The position numbers and the translations under genes were made by a program. DNA of 40,320 nt from SKW197 sp049970095 (GTDB lineage Archaea > Thermoplasmatota > Thermoplasmata > Lutacidiplasmatales > SKW197), in the NCBI GenBank assembly GCA_049970095.1, contig JBMFNP010000008.1, positions 1-40,320 of the forward strand, given 5' to 3'. Each line of letters begins with the position of its first letter. Position 1 is the stretch's first letter. The notes under the pieces are model-generated. The model was not told the DNA's origin. It did not search any database and was given only the letters and a program-made list of their open reading frames with translations. This document shows positions 32,353 to 40,320 of the stretch, one piece after another.

Positions 32353-34278
32353 TCTCTCCCCAAAGAATCTTTTGATATCTTCAGAAGGTTGTGTAGATTG
32401 TTTAAGGTTTCCAAGAGCATCTGTAAAATGGATTGCTCTCCTGTCAAGAATCACAGCAACACCACGGTCATTTTCACTTCTGATTAATCTTCCAATTGCC
32501 TGCCGCATTTTTCTGGCTGTGGGTGCGTGCACTGTATATTCCCAGCCCTTGCGAAATTTCATATCGTAATAAATCTGCAGTGCCTTCTGTCTGGCAGTAG
32601 GTTTTGGATATGGAATACCCACGATGGTAACAACTTCCAGCTGCTTGTCCGGAAAATCCATGCCCTCACTCAATCTTCCGCCCACAACTGCAAACATCAC
32701 CCCTGGTTTTGACCCATACCTGAATTTTTCAACAACTTTTCCGAGTTCAACACTTCCCATCTCCCTGTTTTCCACATAAACATCTTTTTCAATCTTGTTT
32801 TCAATTCCCAGTAAAATAAATTTCTCAAGCAAGGCAAAACTCGGAAAAAACACAATGATGTTCCTGTTTGTGGAATTGCAGATGCGTACCACTTCCTCTT
32901 CTATCCTGCCCAGAACTTCTGGAAATACTGTAAGTTCTTCAAATCTCGTGGTTACATCCCGATAGTAGAGCACAAGCAGATTTTCCTTTGGAAAGGGGGA
33001 AGGCAGGGAAAGCATCACAGTTCTCTCTCTTGCCAGTCCCATGCTGTCCATGTACTCTTTCAGGGGTGCAAGCGTGCCAGACATATGGATGCTTGAATGC
33101 ACAGAGCAGAGGGGCAGGGCTGCAAGGCTCGGGTCAAGGCAGAATGCAATGATCTCAGGATTCTCCCCACCTTTTACCAGTTTTGTGTACTCCTCGCCCC
33201 TGATTGCAAACCAGGAAAGCAGAAAGCTAGCCACTGCACGCATATATGACCTCGGAAGTTTGCTCTCCAGTCGTTTCCTCTCACTGTATATTTCTCCGAG
33301 TTGCTGCAAATCCAGAATAAGAGCATTCAGGTTTCCAGAATTTGAAAGCAGATAGCCCTCCACATAGTCGGGTGGAACAAAGCCCTCCTCCTCCTTTGCA
33401 AACTCCTTTGCACACTCAACCAGCATTTTGTCTATAATTTCAAGGAAGGCGCATGCGTTCATTGTATGTGCTAACACTGGATTATGCATTTCCTCTGCCT
33501 CTTTCATTGCTGCATGCACCGTGTACCTGCTTAAACTCACACTTTCCAGTTCTCTGCAGTAATCAATCATGTTATGTGCTTCATCCACAATTACAATAAT
33601 ATTCTCAAGTCCAGTGTTCCACCATGTCAAAAGTGCTCTCTGAATATGGGTAATAAAAAAATAGGCATAAGGTGCAACAATAACATCTGCAAACCTCAGA
33701 TTTGCTTTAATCAACTCATATGGGCATATGTTAAGCGCCTTGGCATGCTCGTAAATATCCTCCACACTGTGCACCCTGCCCTCAATCTCAAAATCCAGAG
33801 AGTTTTCGGATGCCAGCAGATTTGCGAAAAAGGGACACCCCTCTTTTATATCAAGGATTTTACTTGCATCCTCATCCACAAAATAGACCTCCTTCACTTT
33901 ATCAGCATTTTTCACTGTCTGTTTTTTTCTGTCCCTGCAGAGTTTTGCAAGTTCCTCGGAAGCTCCAGATTCCAGTTCCGAGAAGAGCATGCAGAGATTT
34001 GTTCTTCCCTGCAACCCAAGTGCAGTAAATTCAATTTTTTCACGGATTTTTTTCAATTCTTTGAATACCTGGTGTTGCTGGGTGTTTGTCCTTGTGAGAT
34101 AAAGTATTTTCTTTCCAGAATTCAAGGCATACTCAATGCAGGGCACAAGCACAGCAACTGTTTTTCCGCTTCCCGTAGGCGAATCCACCAGCAGATGCTG
34201 TTTCGCAAGAACTGCTTTGCGCACCGCTTCCATTATTTTTATCTGATGCTCCCTCGGAGAATATGGAAAGGATTGCAT
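32347..34278 (-). CDS. XPD/Rad3-type iron-sulfur DNA helicase
   Basis: A 643-residue superfamily 2 helicase of the XPD/Rad3/DinG group, 5'-3' translocases used in repair. Motif I is VDSPTGSGKT (residues 31-40), motif Ia is LYLTRTNTQ, motif II is VDEAHN (231-236), and motif VI is RQAIGRLIRSENDRG. The four FeS cysteines are C96, C114, C148 and C185 (GRTNLCM, AKLCRD, EGCPFF, NICPYE), so the cluster should be present. The Arch and helicase-2 domains follow in normal order. It is the third gene of an operon after the KaiC-like gene (4-base gap). Confidence 0.93.
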   Translation of the reverse strand: MQSFPYSPREHQIKIMEAVRKAVLAKQHLLVDSPTGSGKTVAVLVPCIEYALNSGKKILYLTRTNTQQHQVFKELKKIREKIEFTALGLQGRTNLCMLFSELESGASEELAKLCRDRKKQTVKNADKVKEVYFVDEDASKILDIKEGCPFFANLLASENSLDFEIEGRVHSVEDIYEHAKALNICPYELIKANLRFADVIVAPYAYFFITHIQRALLTWWNTGLENIIVIVDEAHNMIDYCRELESVSLSRYTVHAAMKEAEEMHNPVLAHTMNACAFLEIIDKMLVECAKEFAKEEEGFVPPDYVEGYLLSNSGNLNALILDLQQLGEIYSERKRLESKLPRSYMRAVASFLLSWFAIRGEEYTKLVKGGENPEIIAFCLDPSLAALPLCSVHSSIHMSGTLAPLKEYMDSMGLARERTVMLSLPSPFPKENLLVLYYRDVTTRFEELTVFPEVLGRIEEEVVRICNSTNRNIIVFFPSFALLEKFILLGIENKIEKDVYVENREMGSVELGKVVEKFRYGSKPGVMFAVVGGRLSEGMDFPDKQLEVVTIVGIPYPKPTARQKALQIYYDMKFRKGWEYTVHAPTARKMRQAIGRLIRSENDRGVAVILDRRAIHFTDALGNLKQSTQPSEDIKRFFGERS

Positions 34279-34282
34279 AAGT

Positions 34283-34984
34283 TTATTTTGCTACAATTTC
34301 AAATTCAAAGTTAGGTGTAATTACAAGCGGATAATATTTCCTATCATGTTTTGTTTCTCGCATTTTCACAACACCGATGAATAAGTTCATGGTGCTATCT
34401 AACCTTCGTAAATCTGCATGAATTATTCCATCCGCAAGAAATTCCTCTACACCATACTGTCCAAACTCGGGGTTATCGCCGTGCATCTCTGTAACAAGGA
34501 ATGTAGTGATATTCATGTCTCTTAGAGTTTCAAAGAAATAAAACAACTGGTCCCTGGGATTTTTCATATCGGATATTGCATAGAGTGCATTCAGAGAATC
34601 CAGAGCAAAATATTCAAAATCAATATCATGCTTGAATGTCTTTATCTGGTTAATAATTGATTCAAGCCAGTCAACTTTCTCGCTCGGAAATTCCTTAAGT
34701 TGCTTTCGCAGATATCCAATGTCAATAATTGCAAACTTATCCTCTATCTCAGAGAGTTTCATTCCCACTTTCCCTGCCCTTCTCAAAATCAGATTTCTTT
34801 TTTCTTCCAGTGAAATATAGAGCACCTTTCCATTGCCCCGAAGTGCATTCTCATAAAGTGCGTGAAGCACAAGGAGTGTTTTCATGCTTCCAGCTATACC
34901 GCTCACAAGAACCACATGCCCTTGAGGCACACCCCCTTCCATCTTTTCATCTAGTCCTTTTATGAACAGAGGAATCCTTTTCAT
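34283..34984 (-). CDS. KaiC-like RecA-superfamily ATPase, single domain
   Basis: A 233-residue KaiC-domain protein. Walker A is GIAGSMKT (residues 29-36), with Met in place of the usual Gly before Lys, a variation seen in some archaeal KaiC-like proteins. Other blocks: KVLYISLEEKRNLILRRA (KaiC switch-type segment), Walker B DFEYFALDSLNALY, and TTFLVTEMHG plus EEFLADGIIHADL near the end. It has one domain, where cyanobacterial KaiC has two, and is not a clock gene in this setting. Archaeal single-domain KaiC proteins are thought to be signalling ATPases. It lies between a small protein and the helicase in one operon. Confidence 0.85.
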   Translation of the reverse strand: MKRIPLFIKGLDEKMEGGVPQGHVVLVSGIAGSMKTLLVLHALYENALRGNGKVLYISLEEKRNLILRRAGKVGMKLSEIEDKFAIIDIGYLRKQLKEFPSEKVDWLESIINQIKTFKHDIDFEYFALDSLNALYAISDMKNPRDQLFYFFETLRDMNITTFLVTEMHGDNPEFGQYGVEEFLADGIIHADLRRLDSTMNLFIGVVKMRETKHDRKYYPLVITPNFEFEIVAK

Positions 34985-34993
34985 ACCCTCACC

Positions 34994-35248
34994 TCATGAC
35001 GCTTGGTTGGTCTTCTGCTCTATAATTTTAATCAGTCCATTATAAATTTTGCTTGCAAACTCCTCACCACTCATACCCGCACATACCTTCCGGATTTCAT
35101 CTGCAAGTTTGAGATACTCCTCCCTTGTAAGCTCAGCTTTTCCATTAAACCCTAATTTCTTTTTCTGCATTTTAATTGTTGCCCTCACCATGTCACCAAA
35201 CATCATACGAAGGTATTCCTCAATTGCGCTGTCAAGGTCGCTACCCAT
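34994..35248 (-). CDS. Small helical protein, operon leader of KaiC-like/helicase genes
   Basis: An 84-residue, mostly helical protein (MGSDLDSAIEEYLRMMFGDM, then YLKLADEIRKVCAG and EEFASKIYNGLIKIIEQKT). I do not recognise it. The frame is open to 35317, but the ATG at 35248 has AGGTGA 4 bases upstream. A TATA box (minus strand ATTATATA, about 35280-35287) lies at suitable distance. Its size and position suggest a partner of the KaiC-like ATPase 9 bases downstream. Confidence 0.65.
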   Translation of the reverse strand: MGSDLDSAIEEYLRMMFGDMVRATIKMQKKKLGFNGKAELTREEYLKLADEIRKVCAGMSGEEFASKIYNGLIKIIEQKTNQAS

Positions 35249-35353
35249 AATTTCACCTGTTATCTTAAATGTGTTTGGGATATATAATCCTTTTTGAGAT
35301 GGAGGGGAATTACTCAAAAGTGTTGCTTTCTACATCGCCCAACATATGAAAAA

Positions 35354-35362
35354 ATTTATAAC
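35354..35362 (+). promoter_or_regulatory. TATA box of the hypothetical gene at 35392
   Basis: ATTTATAAC, with transcription expected about 35384, a few bases before the ATG at 35392. Confidence 0.55.
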
Positions 35363-35391
35363 TTTGAATACTATCATCCATTTGAACGCAA

Positions 35392-35982
35392 ATGGCAGAG
35401 GATTGGTTTCAGAAACTGGAAAAGGAACTTGATGCAATTTCATACGGGATAGAGTCCAAATACATACCGGATGAACATGCATCCGTGGCAAAGGAACTTG
35501 CAGAGATATTTTTCAATATCTGGTTGCGTTTTAATGTTGATTTTGGAATTGAGATGGAGCTAACACCATGGCAGTGGGAATTTGCAGTTTATGAGGGACA
35601 GAAACATTGGCGCATGAAATCTGGGTTTGATTTTGGGAAGCTGTACGAACTCCGTCTTACTGACAGAAAATTTGAACACAGCCAGGCAATGGTTGCATAT
35701 TTTACCACCGCCCAGAACCAGATGCGATTGAAAGTTGTCTTTCTGGTGCATGCGAATGACGCACATGGTGATTTACCACGAGAGTATGAAATATACAGTG
35801 CAAATATCAAAAGGATGAGCATGCCACGGCTCTGGAAAACAATTGAACCCCTGATTAAAGCATGGTATGAGGCACATATCAGAAATGACCAGAGAGTTGT
35901 GATTGACTTCTGTGAACGCAAGTTCTCTAAACAACTGCCAGCAGAAAACAGGCATCCTGGAAGTGAGCACCCACTTCAGTAG
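35392..35982 (+). CDS. Hypothetical soluble protein
   Basis: A 196-residue protein that I do not recognise. It has an acidic helical start (MAEDWFQKLEKELDAISYGI), a tryptophan-rich middle (TPWQWEFAVYEGQKHWRM), a strand pair (KVVFLVHANDAHG) and a basic C terminus. There are no membrane segments, signal peptide or metal-binding Cys/His clusters. It has its own TATA box and a very short leader and is monocistronic; its 3' end faces the wHTH operon with 21 bases between stops. Confidence 0.65.
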   Translation: MAEDWFQKLEKELDAISYGIESKYIPDEHASVAKELAEIFFNIWLRFNVDFGIEMELTPWQWEFAVYEGQKHWRMKSGFDFGKLYELRLTDRKFEHSQAMVAYFTTAQNQMRLKVVFLVHANDAHGDLPREYEIYSANIKRMSMPRLWKTIEPLIKAWYEAHIRNDQRVVIDFCERKFSKQLPAENRHPGSEHPLQ

Positions 35983-36003
35983 CATCAATATATTCTGAAA
36001 AAT

Positions 36004-36261
36004 TCAGCGGTACATACTATCCCATTTGCTTGGTGTGTATTCCTTCCTGGAGAACTGCACAAGGTTAATATAGACAGTGTCAGAAGAAACATGGTCCAAT
36101 GTTATAATCTTCCTTGATTCCATCTTCTTGAGAATTCTCTCCAGCCTTGCTTTTGAAATACGGAGGTGCCTTCTCAAATCCTCAAACTTCACAGGGTAGT
36201 TTTTTCGGAGATATTCCAGAATTCTGTATTCAATAGTGCTTTTATCCTCCTCGGTTTTCAT
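36004..36261 (-). CDS. Small winged-helix regulator
   Basis: An 85-residue winged-helix protein (IEYRILEYLRKNYPVKFEDL, RISKARLERILKKMESRKII, then a short wing TVYINLVQF). The frame extends to 36366, but the ATG at 36261 has GGTGA 4 bases upstream, located inside the last codons of the previous gene; the two genes are separated by 4 bases. It is probably a DNA-binding partner of the regulator before it, forming a two-gene regulatory operon. Confidence 0.72.
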   Translation of the reverse strand: MKTEEDKSTIEYRILEYLRKNYPVKFEDLRRHLRISKARLERILKKMESRKIITLDHVSSDTVYINLVQFSRKEYTPSKWDSMYR

Positions 36262-36265
36262 GGAC

Positions 36266-36706
36266 TCACCTGGATTGTATGAGTTTCTGTATGTGTTCAG
36301 CCATTTTTTTGTAATTTTCAAGTACATTATGTGTATTTGCCTCCACAAAATTCCATGCCATCGCAAAATTCCCGTATCTTATTCTATAGCCCTTGGTACC
36401 ATCCTCTGTTGGTACTTCCTCAAGCAAATCCAGACCTTTCAATTTATTGAGGTACCTCCATACGGTGGGTGGTGTGGTGGAAAGCATTGCACAGATTTCT
36501 TTTACCTTCCAGCCGCGCTCCATATTCCTGATAAAGCAATCTCTGATTATTCTGTAACCTACACTTTCCTTTATGCTTGCGGCTCTGGTCCTCTTATCAT
36601 GGCTTTCTGAGAGGTAGCCTATCATTGTGAGAAATTGAATTAATGCTGTGTCCAGGTCATTTTCGTAAATAGGGGGTGTGCCCTTCAGCAGAATTTCAAA
36701 GCTCAT
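36266..36706 (-). CDS. Winged-helix transcription regulator
   Basis: A 146-residue protein with a winged helix at about residues 50-110: ESVGYRIIRDCFIRNMERGW, KVKEICAMLSTTPPTVWRYL, NKLKGLDLLEEVP and a wing TKGYRIRYGNF. The last ~30 residues are a helix likely used to dimerise. No clear ribosome-binding site precedes the ATG, which suggests a leaderless mRNA. It is divergent from the DUF835 gene, with 132 bases between the start codons, and may control it. Confidence 0.78.
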   Translation of the reverse strand: MSFEILLKGTPPIYENDLDTALIQFLTMIGYLSESHDKRTRAASIKESVGYRIIRDCFIRNMERGWKVKEICAMLSTTPPTVWRYLNKLKGLDLLEEVPTEDGTKGYRIRYGNFAMAWNFVEANTHNVLENYKKMAEHIQKLIQSR

Positions 36707-36807
36707 GTTTATTGGAATATTATGAGAGTATTAAGATTTTGCGAACATAGAAACATAACTTCGTTTCCGATGCCCTCAAAATCTGAGGCTGATGGAAGAG
36801 CCCAAAG

Positions 36808-36816
36808 TTTTATTTA
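36808..36816 (+). promoter_or_regulatory. TATA box of the DUF835 gene
   Basis: TTTTATTTA centred 27 bases before the ATG at 36839, indicating a leaderless mRNA and supporting that start over the upstream ATG at 36722. Confidence 0.55.
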
Positions 36817-36838
36817 CACACAAGTGAATTTACCCTTG

Positions 36839-37597
36839 ATGGACGAAGAAAAAAGGAAGGCTGTGCTTGTGGCAATCTACAGACAGGGGTTTGTAGATGC
36901 AATCCAGGAGGCAGGCAGGTTTGCCAGGCAGGCAAGGACAATGACAGAATTTCTACTTTTTTTGAACAGTAAAATGAGTGTTCTGGATAAAGAATGCGAA
37001 AACAAGGTTCCTGCAATCCTGCAACTTGCAAAGGAGATTGAAAGCCAGGATGAAAAAGTTTTGAAAAATGGAGAAAAAATAACAATGATTGAAGAGGGGC
37101 AAAGCATCCTTTTTTGCGAGGAAAAACCTGCACAGAGCGTGGATTACCTCCTGCATATTATATCAGGGAAAAATGTTCCAGCACTCTGTCTCACAAGAAA
37201 ACCTAAAGAGGTTTTTGGGAGCCGTGCATCTGCGTTCAACCAGAAATCATTAAAAATCGTGTGGCTCTCAAAAAGTGAAAAGGATGGGGAGGTTGAGAGT
37301 GAATACACACCCCTTGGACTTTTAATTGGTGAAAACATTTCCACAACACACGACATAACAAAACTCACAGATACGGTGCAGAGATACATCTCTGAAAATT
37401 CTCCGCCAGTGATTTACCTGGAAGGTTTGAGTTATCTAGTTACACAATCAGATTTTACAAGAGTGCTCAAATTTGTACAGTGGGTTTCTGAGCAGGTTGC
37501 TGCATACAGCGGTTTTTTAATAATCTCTGCAAACCCTTATTCGTTTGAAAAAGTTGAGTTTGAAAAACTGAAAAACGAAATGAGTGTTGTAATCTAG
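36839..37597 (+). CDS. DUF835 domain protein
   Basis: A 252-residue protein. The N-terminal ~85 residues are helical (EEKRKAVLVAIYRQGFVDAI, then LFLNSKMSVLDKECENKV). Residues about 95-250 form a DUF835 domain with the core VIYLEGLSYLVTQSDFTRVL, the same core seen in the STAND protein at 25103-28276 (VVIDGLEYLIAQ). DUF835 is common in archaeal signalling proteins and has a RecA-like look but no P-loop here. The frame is open from 36722; 36839 is chosen from the TATA spacing. It ends in a 4-base convergent overlap with hutI. Confidence 0.78.
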   Translation: MDEEKRKAVLVAIYRQGFVDAIQEAGRFARQARTMTEFLLFLNSKMSVLDKECENKVPAILQLAKEIESQDEKVLKNGEKITMIEEGQSILFCEEKPAQSVDYLLHIISGKNVPALCLTRKPKEVFGSRASAFNQKSLKIVWLSKSEKDGEVESEYTPLGLLIGENISTTHDITKLTDTVQRYISENSPPVIYLEGLSYLVTQSDFTRVLKFVQWVSEQVAAYSGFLIISANPYSFEKVEFEKLKNEMSVVI

Positions 37598-38826
37598 TCC
37601 CTACTAAACATCACCTTTCCTTTTTTTATAACACAGCACACACTGTTCCTTGCTACAAAATAGGGGATCTGTTCATAGTGCTGCACATCCAGAATTATCA
37701 CATCTCCCTGTTTTCCCTTTTCAATGCTTCCCACTTTTTCTCCCATTCCTACAGCAAATGCAGCATTGATTGTTGCGGCGGAAATTGCCTCTGCTGGATG
37801 CATTTTCATCATGTAAACTGCGAGTGAAATAATAAACTGCATGCTCATACAGTATGCATTTGGATTCAGATCGGTAGCTAATGCAACTGGCAAACCCATG
37901 GAAATCATTTTTCTTGCATCAGGGTATGCATTGATGAAGGAGGTGAATGGTGTGAGCGGCAAAAGCACTGGGATTGTGCCAGCCTCCTGCATTCCTTTCA
38001 ATCCTTTTTCTGATGCACACAGCAGGTGGTCTGCAGAAACAGCATGAAGTTCAGATGCAAGTGCAGCACCCCCCATATCAGTAAATTCATCTGCATGAAT
38101 TTTGAGCTGAAAGCCTTGTGCACGGGCATGTTCAAGAATTCTCCTTGTTTCTTCAATTTCAAATACACCTTTCTCACAGAAAACATCACAGAACCTTGCA
38201 TGATTTTTAACTGCTGGTAGCATCTTGATAACCTCCTCCACATATTCTTCCGGATTCTGGGAGTACTCCTCTGGCACCGCATGTGCGCCCAAGAATGTAG
38301 GCACAATGTCAATCCCTGTTTCTTCTGCAATAATTTCTGTTGCCTTCAGCATCTTCAGCTCGGTTTCTCTTTCAAGTCCATAACCGCTCTTTGCCTCAAT
38401 TGTGGTAGTTCCATGGGCAAGCATTTCCATTGCTCTCCTTTTTCCCTCACATACAAGTTCTTCAAGTGTGGCTTCCCTTGTCTTTCTCACTGTACTCAAA
38501 ATACCAAGCCCCTGTTTGAGAATTTCAAGGTAGCTCAAACCCTGAATTTTAAGTGAAATTTCATGCTCCCTTGTACCTCCAAAGACCAGATGGGTGTGGC
38601 AGTCCACAAAACCAGGCATCACAACTCTGCCCCTAGCGTCAATTACCCTATCACATCTTTCATTCTTAAGTGCGGATGATGCCCCTACCTCTACAATTTT
38701 TCCATTTTCTATCAGCACAGCCCCATCTTTAATTATTCCAAGCTCGCTCATTTCCCTCCCTGTTTTCGGCTTTAGGGAAGGGGAGAGGGTAAGCAGTTGT
38801 CCAGCATTTTTTATTAATATTCGCAT
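37594..38826 (-). CDS. hutI: Imidazolonepropionase
   Basis: A 410-residue amidohydrolase of the HutI family, which opens imidazolone-propionate to formiminoglutamate in histidine breakdown. The metal motif is VDCHTHLVF (H77, H79), with the further family blocks HGTTTIEAKSGYG, FLGAHAVPEEY, IHADEFTDMGG and ALATDLNPNAY. Length is typical. hutH, hutU and hutG/F are absent from this window, so the rest of the pathway must lie elsewhere or the enzyme acts on a related imidazolone. Confidence 0.94.
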   Translation of the reverse strand: MRILIKNAGQLLTLSPSLKPKTGREMSELGIIKDGAVLIENGKIVEVGASSALKNERCDRVIDARGRVVMPGFVDCHTHLVFGGTREHEISLKIQGLSYLEILKQGLGILSTVRKTREATLEELVCEGKRRAMEMLAHGTTTIEAKSGYGLERETELKMLKATEIIAEETGIDIVPTFLGAHAVPEEYSQNPEEYVEEVIKMLPAVKNHARFCDVFCEKGVFEIEETRRILEHARAQGFQLKIHADEFTDMGGAALASELHAVSADHLLCASEKGLKGMQEAGTIPVLLPLTPFTSFINAYPDARKMISMGLPVALATDLNPNAYCMSMQFIISLAVYMMKMHPAEAISAATINAAFAVGMGEKVGSIEKGKQGDVIILDVQHYEQIPYFVARNSVCCVIKKGKVMFSRD

Positions 38827-38870
38827 AAACCAAAGAATAAGCTAAAATACTTAATGGTAATCATGGAATT

Positions 38871-38877
38871 AGGAGGT
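38871..38877 (+). promoter_or_regulatory. Full Shine-Dalgarno site deciding a start
   Basis: AGGAGGT, the most complete ribosome-binding site noted in the window, 6 bases before the ATG at 38884; it rules out the upstream in-frame ATG at 38854. Confidence 0.8.
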
Positions 38878-38883
38878 AATAAA

Positions 38884-39372
38884 ATGGATCTGAAGATGCG
38901 TGTGGTAAGCATGGATATTCCAAAAGAGGCAAATATAATCATAGGACAAACCCACTTTATAAAAAGCTTGGAAGATATTTATGAGGCGATTGTAAACACA
39001 AATCCAAATATGAAATTTGGAATTGCATTCTGTGAAGCATCTGGTGCATGTCTAGTAAGAGTAGAGGGAAATGATGAGCAACTGAAAGAAATTGCAGCAA
39101 AAAATGCAATGGATTTGGGAGCCGGGCATACATTCATAATTCTGGTAAAAGAGGGTTATCCAATAAACATTCTGAATGCACTGAAAAATGTTCCTGAGGT
39201 CTGTCATATAATTGCGGCAACTGCAAATCCATTACAGGTTGTGGTTGCAGAGACAAGCCAGGGCAGAGGAATTCTCGGTGTGATAGATGGTGCTTCGCCA
39301 AAGGGTATTGAGGACCAGAGTGCAAAGGACTGGAGATACGATTTTCTGAGAAAGATAGGGTATAAGAAGTGA
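38884..39372 (+). CDS. Adenosine-specific kinase (DUF355 family)
   Basis: A 162-residue protein of the small archaeal/bacterial adenosine-specific kinase family (structure of PAE2307 from memory). Recognisable blocks are MDIPKEANIIIGQTHFIKSL, KFGIAFCEASGACLVRVEGN, NVPEVCHIIAATANPLQVVV and GRGILGVIDGASPKGIE. The frame opens at 38854, but the ATG at 38884 is preceded by a full Shine-Dalgarno AGGAGGT with 6-base spacing and fits the family start. It is divergent from hutI and monocistronic. Confidence 0.92.
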   Translation: MDLKMRVVSMDIPKEANIIIGQTHFIKSLEDIYEAIVNTNPNMKFGIAFCEASGACLVRVEGNDEQLKEIAAKNAMDLGAGHTFIILVKEGYPINILNALKNVPEVCHIIAATANPLQVVVAETSQGRGILGVIDGASPKGIEDQSAKDWRYDFLRKIGYKK

Positions 39373-39429
39373 TTGCATCACTATTCCTGTTTCCTCACGA
39401 GTTTGAGCACAAGCCCATTTTTCCCTTTT

Positions 39430-40320
39430 TCAATTTCCAGTTTCTTTATCATTATTCCACCTCCATTTTCCTTTCTTTTTCTGCATTCTTATCATGTTCG
39501 CAGCCACTATTGTGAGAACTCCGAGCCCGGGAAGCAAGTTAGAGTTTTCAGCCACGACAGTGGTGGTGGCAGAGGCACTACTTGGGGGCATCTGCCGCAA
39601 TAACTGATCCTTATATTCTAAATTCACATTGTTTGTGAGAATTGTACCATTTGGAACACTATCATTAACTTGCACAGTAATTGTGAGGGCGTTGTTTGTG
39701 TTCTTCAGAATTTTTGCAAAATACCAGCAGTAAGTATTTCCAATCACTGCTGTAGGTGGAATACTGGAAGAAACAAATGTAGCGCCATCTGGTAATGTGT
39801 CATTTATCCACACATCCTTTGCATTTCCATCACCTGTGTTATTGTAGTAAATTGTGTATGTAATTAAGCCTCCTGGCTGTGTCTCTGCCACATCTGCAAT
39901 TTTTTCAACCACAATGTTCGGTGCTTTTCTGTCATTCGGTGCATTCCTTGTTGTTGTACCATCACTATAAAAATCACTTGCCAGATTTGTGTCTATTGGG
40001 ATCCCATTGTCCTCATGCTTGTATCTTTCAAGCTGGTCACTCCAGCCCCAGTAAGGCAAAGATACACTATCTATCTGTACACCTGCCCTATTCACCAATC
40101 TAATGCTTTGCACACCATCATACTGATAAGGTGATATGTCTACACTCATAATGTAGTCGTAGTTATAGCCAGTTTTGAAACTGCCGATTGTTGTGCCTAT
40201 CGGAAAGGTATATACAGTAACCCATCTAAGTCTGGGCCTGTCCCCTATAAATATAAGCACCCTTGCCTGAATTTTCCAGCCACCAATATTTACTGGTGTT
40301 GAAAGCGGATTTGCAATCTC
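39430..40320 (-). CDS. Surface protein with lamin-tail and DUF11 domains, 3' part
   Basis: The gene continues past the right edge; 296 codons and the stop are seen. The first visible residues EIANPLSTPVNIGGWKIQ match a lamin-tail domain (N-P-x-x-x-x-V-x-x-x-G-W), as in exported archaeal and bacterial surface proteins. Next is a DUF11-type repeat (PNIVVEKIADVAETQPGGLI, YTIYYNNTGDGNAKDVWIND, TLPDGATFVSSS), then a hydrophobic C-terminal segment LLPGLGVLTIVAANMI and a basic tail MQKKKGKWRW, which looks like a membrane anchor. It is therefore a cell-envelope protein whose signal peptide lies outside the window. Its stop faces the adenosine kinase stop with 57 T-rich bases between. Confidence 0.85.
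   Translation of the reverse strand, partial: EIANPLSTPVNIGGWKIQARVLIFIGDRPRLRWVTVYTFPIGTTIGSFKTGYNYDYIMSVDISPYQYDGVQSIRLVNRAGVQIDSVSLPYWGWSDQLERYKHEDNGIPIDTNLASDFYSDGTTTRNAPNDRKAPNIVVEKIADVAETQPGGLITYTIYYNNTGDGNAKDVWINDTLPDGATFVSSSIPPTAVIGNTYCWYFAKILKNTNNALTITVQVNDSVPNGTILTNNVNLEYKDQLLRQMPPSSASATTTVVAENSNLLPGLGVLTIVAANMIRMQKKKGKWRWNNDKETGN

Noticed and set aside
33574..34314. A 246-codon open frame on the plus strand
   Set aside because: It is antisense to the XPD-type helicase, whose motifs are complete; the antisense product has no recognisable domain and no promoter.
34283..34984. Circadian KaiC
   Set aside because: Only one KaiC domain is present and kaiA/kaiB are absent; archaeal KaiC-like ATPases are a broad signalling group.
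37594..38826. Complete histidine-degradation (hut) operon
   Set aside because: Only hutI is present; hutH, hutU and the last-step genes are absent from the window.

Overview
This window is archaeal chromosome. The evidence is diphthine synthase, a canonical ABCE1/Rli1, an FeS XPD-type helicase, a DUF47 protein, an adenosine-specific kinase (DUF355 type), KaiC-like and DUF835 proteins, BRE/TATA-type promoters with ATG at the expected transcription start (leaderless genes), and many GGTGA Shine-Dalgarno sites about 5 nt before ATG inside operons. DUF835 domains, many STAND/wHTH proteins and secreted proteins with a C-terminal membrane anchor suggest Euryarchaeota, most likely Thermoplasmatota or a relative. 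That placement is inference. Genes are dense on both strands and often overlap head-to-tail or tail-to-tail.

Layout. 1-4669 (minus): end of a helix-hairpin-helix gene, a DUF47 (PhoU-like) protein, and an ABC importer with one fused double permease and two different ATPases, one with a destroyed signature motif. 4799-8813: small hypothetical, TraB-like protein, HTH regulator, RlmE methyltransferase, double-thioredoxin protein and an RNase H-fold protein. 8816-10117: secreted membrane-anchored protein with a palindromic operator at its promoter. 10239-10613: a GC-rich non-coding island with a tRNA(Glu)-like 3' half that has no 5' half nearby, plus an array of strong hairpins joined by six copies of a CCYTACGGT motif. 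10651-17146 (plus): a PfkB kinase with an inserted 2[4Fe-4S] ferredoxin domain, Dph5, DeoC with a Cys-rich tail, an aldehyde:ferredoxin oxidoreductase and a PEPCK-like protein. DeoC makes an aldehyde that AOR-family enzymes can oxidise, which suggests a deoxyribose/aldehyde route.

17355-19121 (minus): restriction-modification-like operon (small protein, PLD-family endonuclease, methyltransferase cut off at its AdoMet-binding motif). 19232-20907 (plus): phosphoribosyltransferase and radical SAM protein. 20912-25056 (minus): the tightest unexplained operon: opine-dehydrogenase-family enzyme, B12-binding mutase-like protein, and an asparagine-synthetase homologue whose catalytic Cys is Ser. 25103-29590 (minus): ribbon-helix-helix regulator, divergent FtsZ-like protein without the GTP-binding signature, and a 1057-residue wHTH-DUF835-STAND-TPR protein. 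29730-40320: Mrp/ApbC and ABCE1 from a compact divergent promoter, XPD-type helicase with KaiC-like ATPase and a small protein, two wHTH regulators divergent from a DUF835 protein, imidazolonepropionase, adenosine-specific kinase, and a surface protein with lamin-tail and DUF11 domains running off the right edge.

The best candidates for an undescribed system are the opine dehydrogenase/B12/AsnB-like operon, the ferredoxin-in-kinase fusion, the RHH/FtsZ-like pair with its operator and neighbouring STAND gene, and the hairpin array beside the orphan tRNA half.
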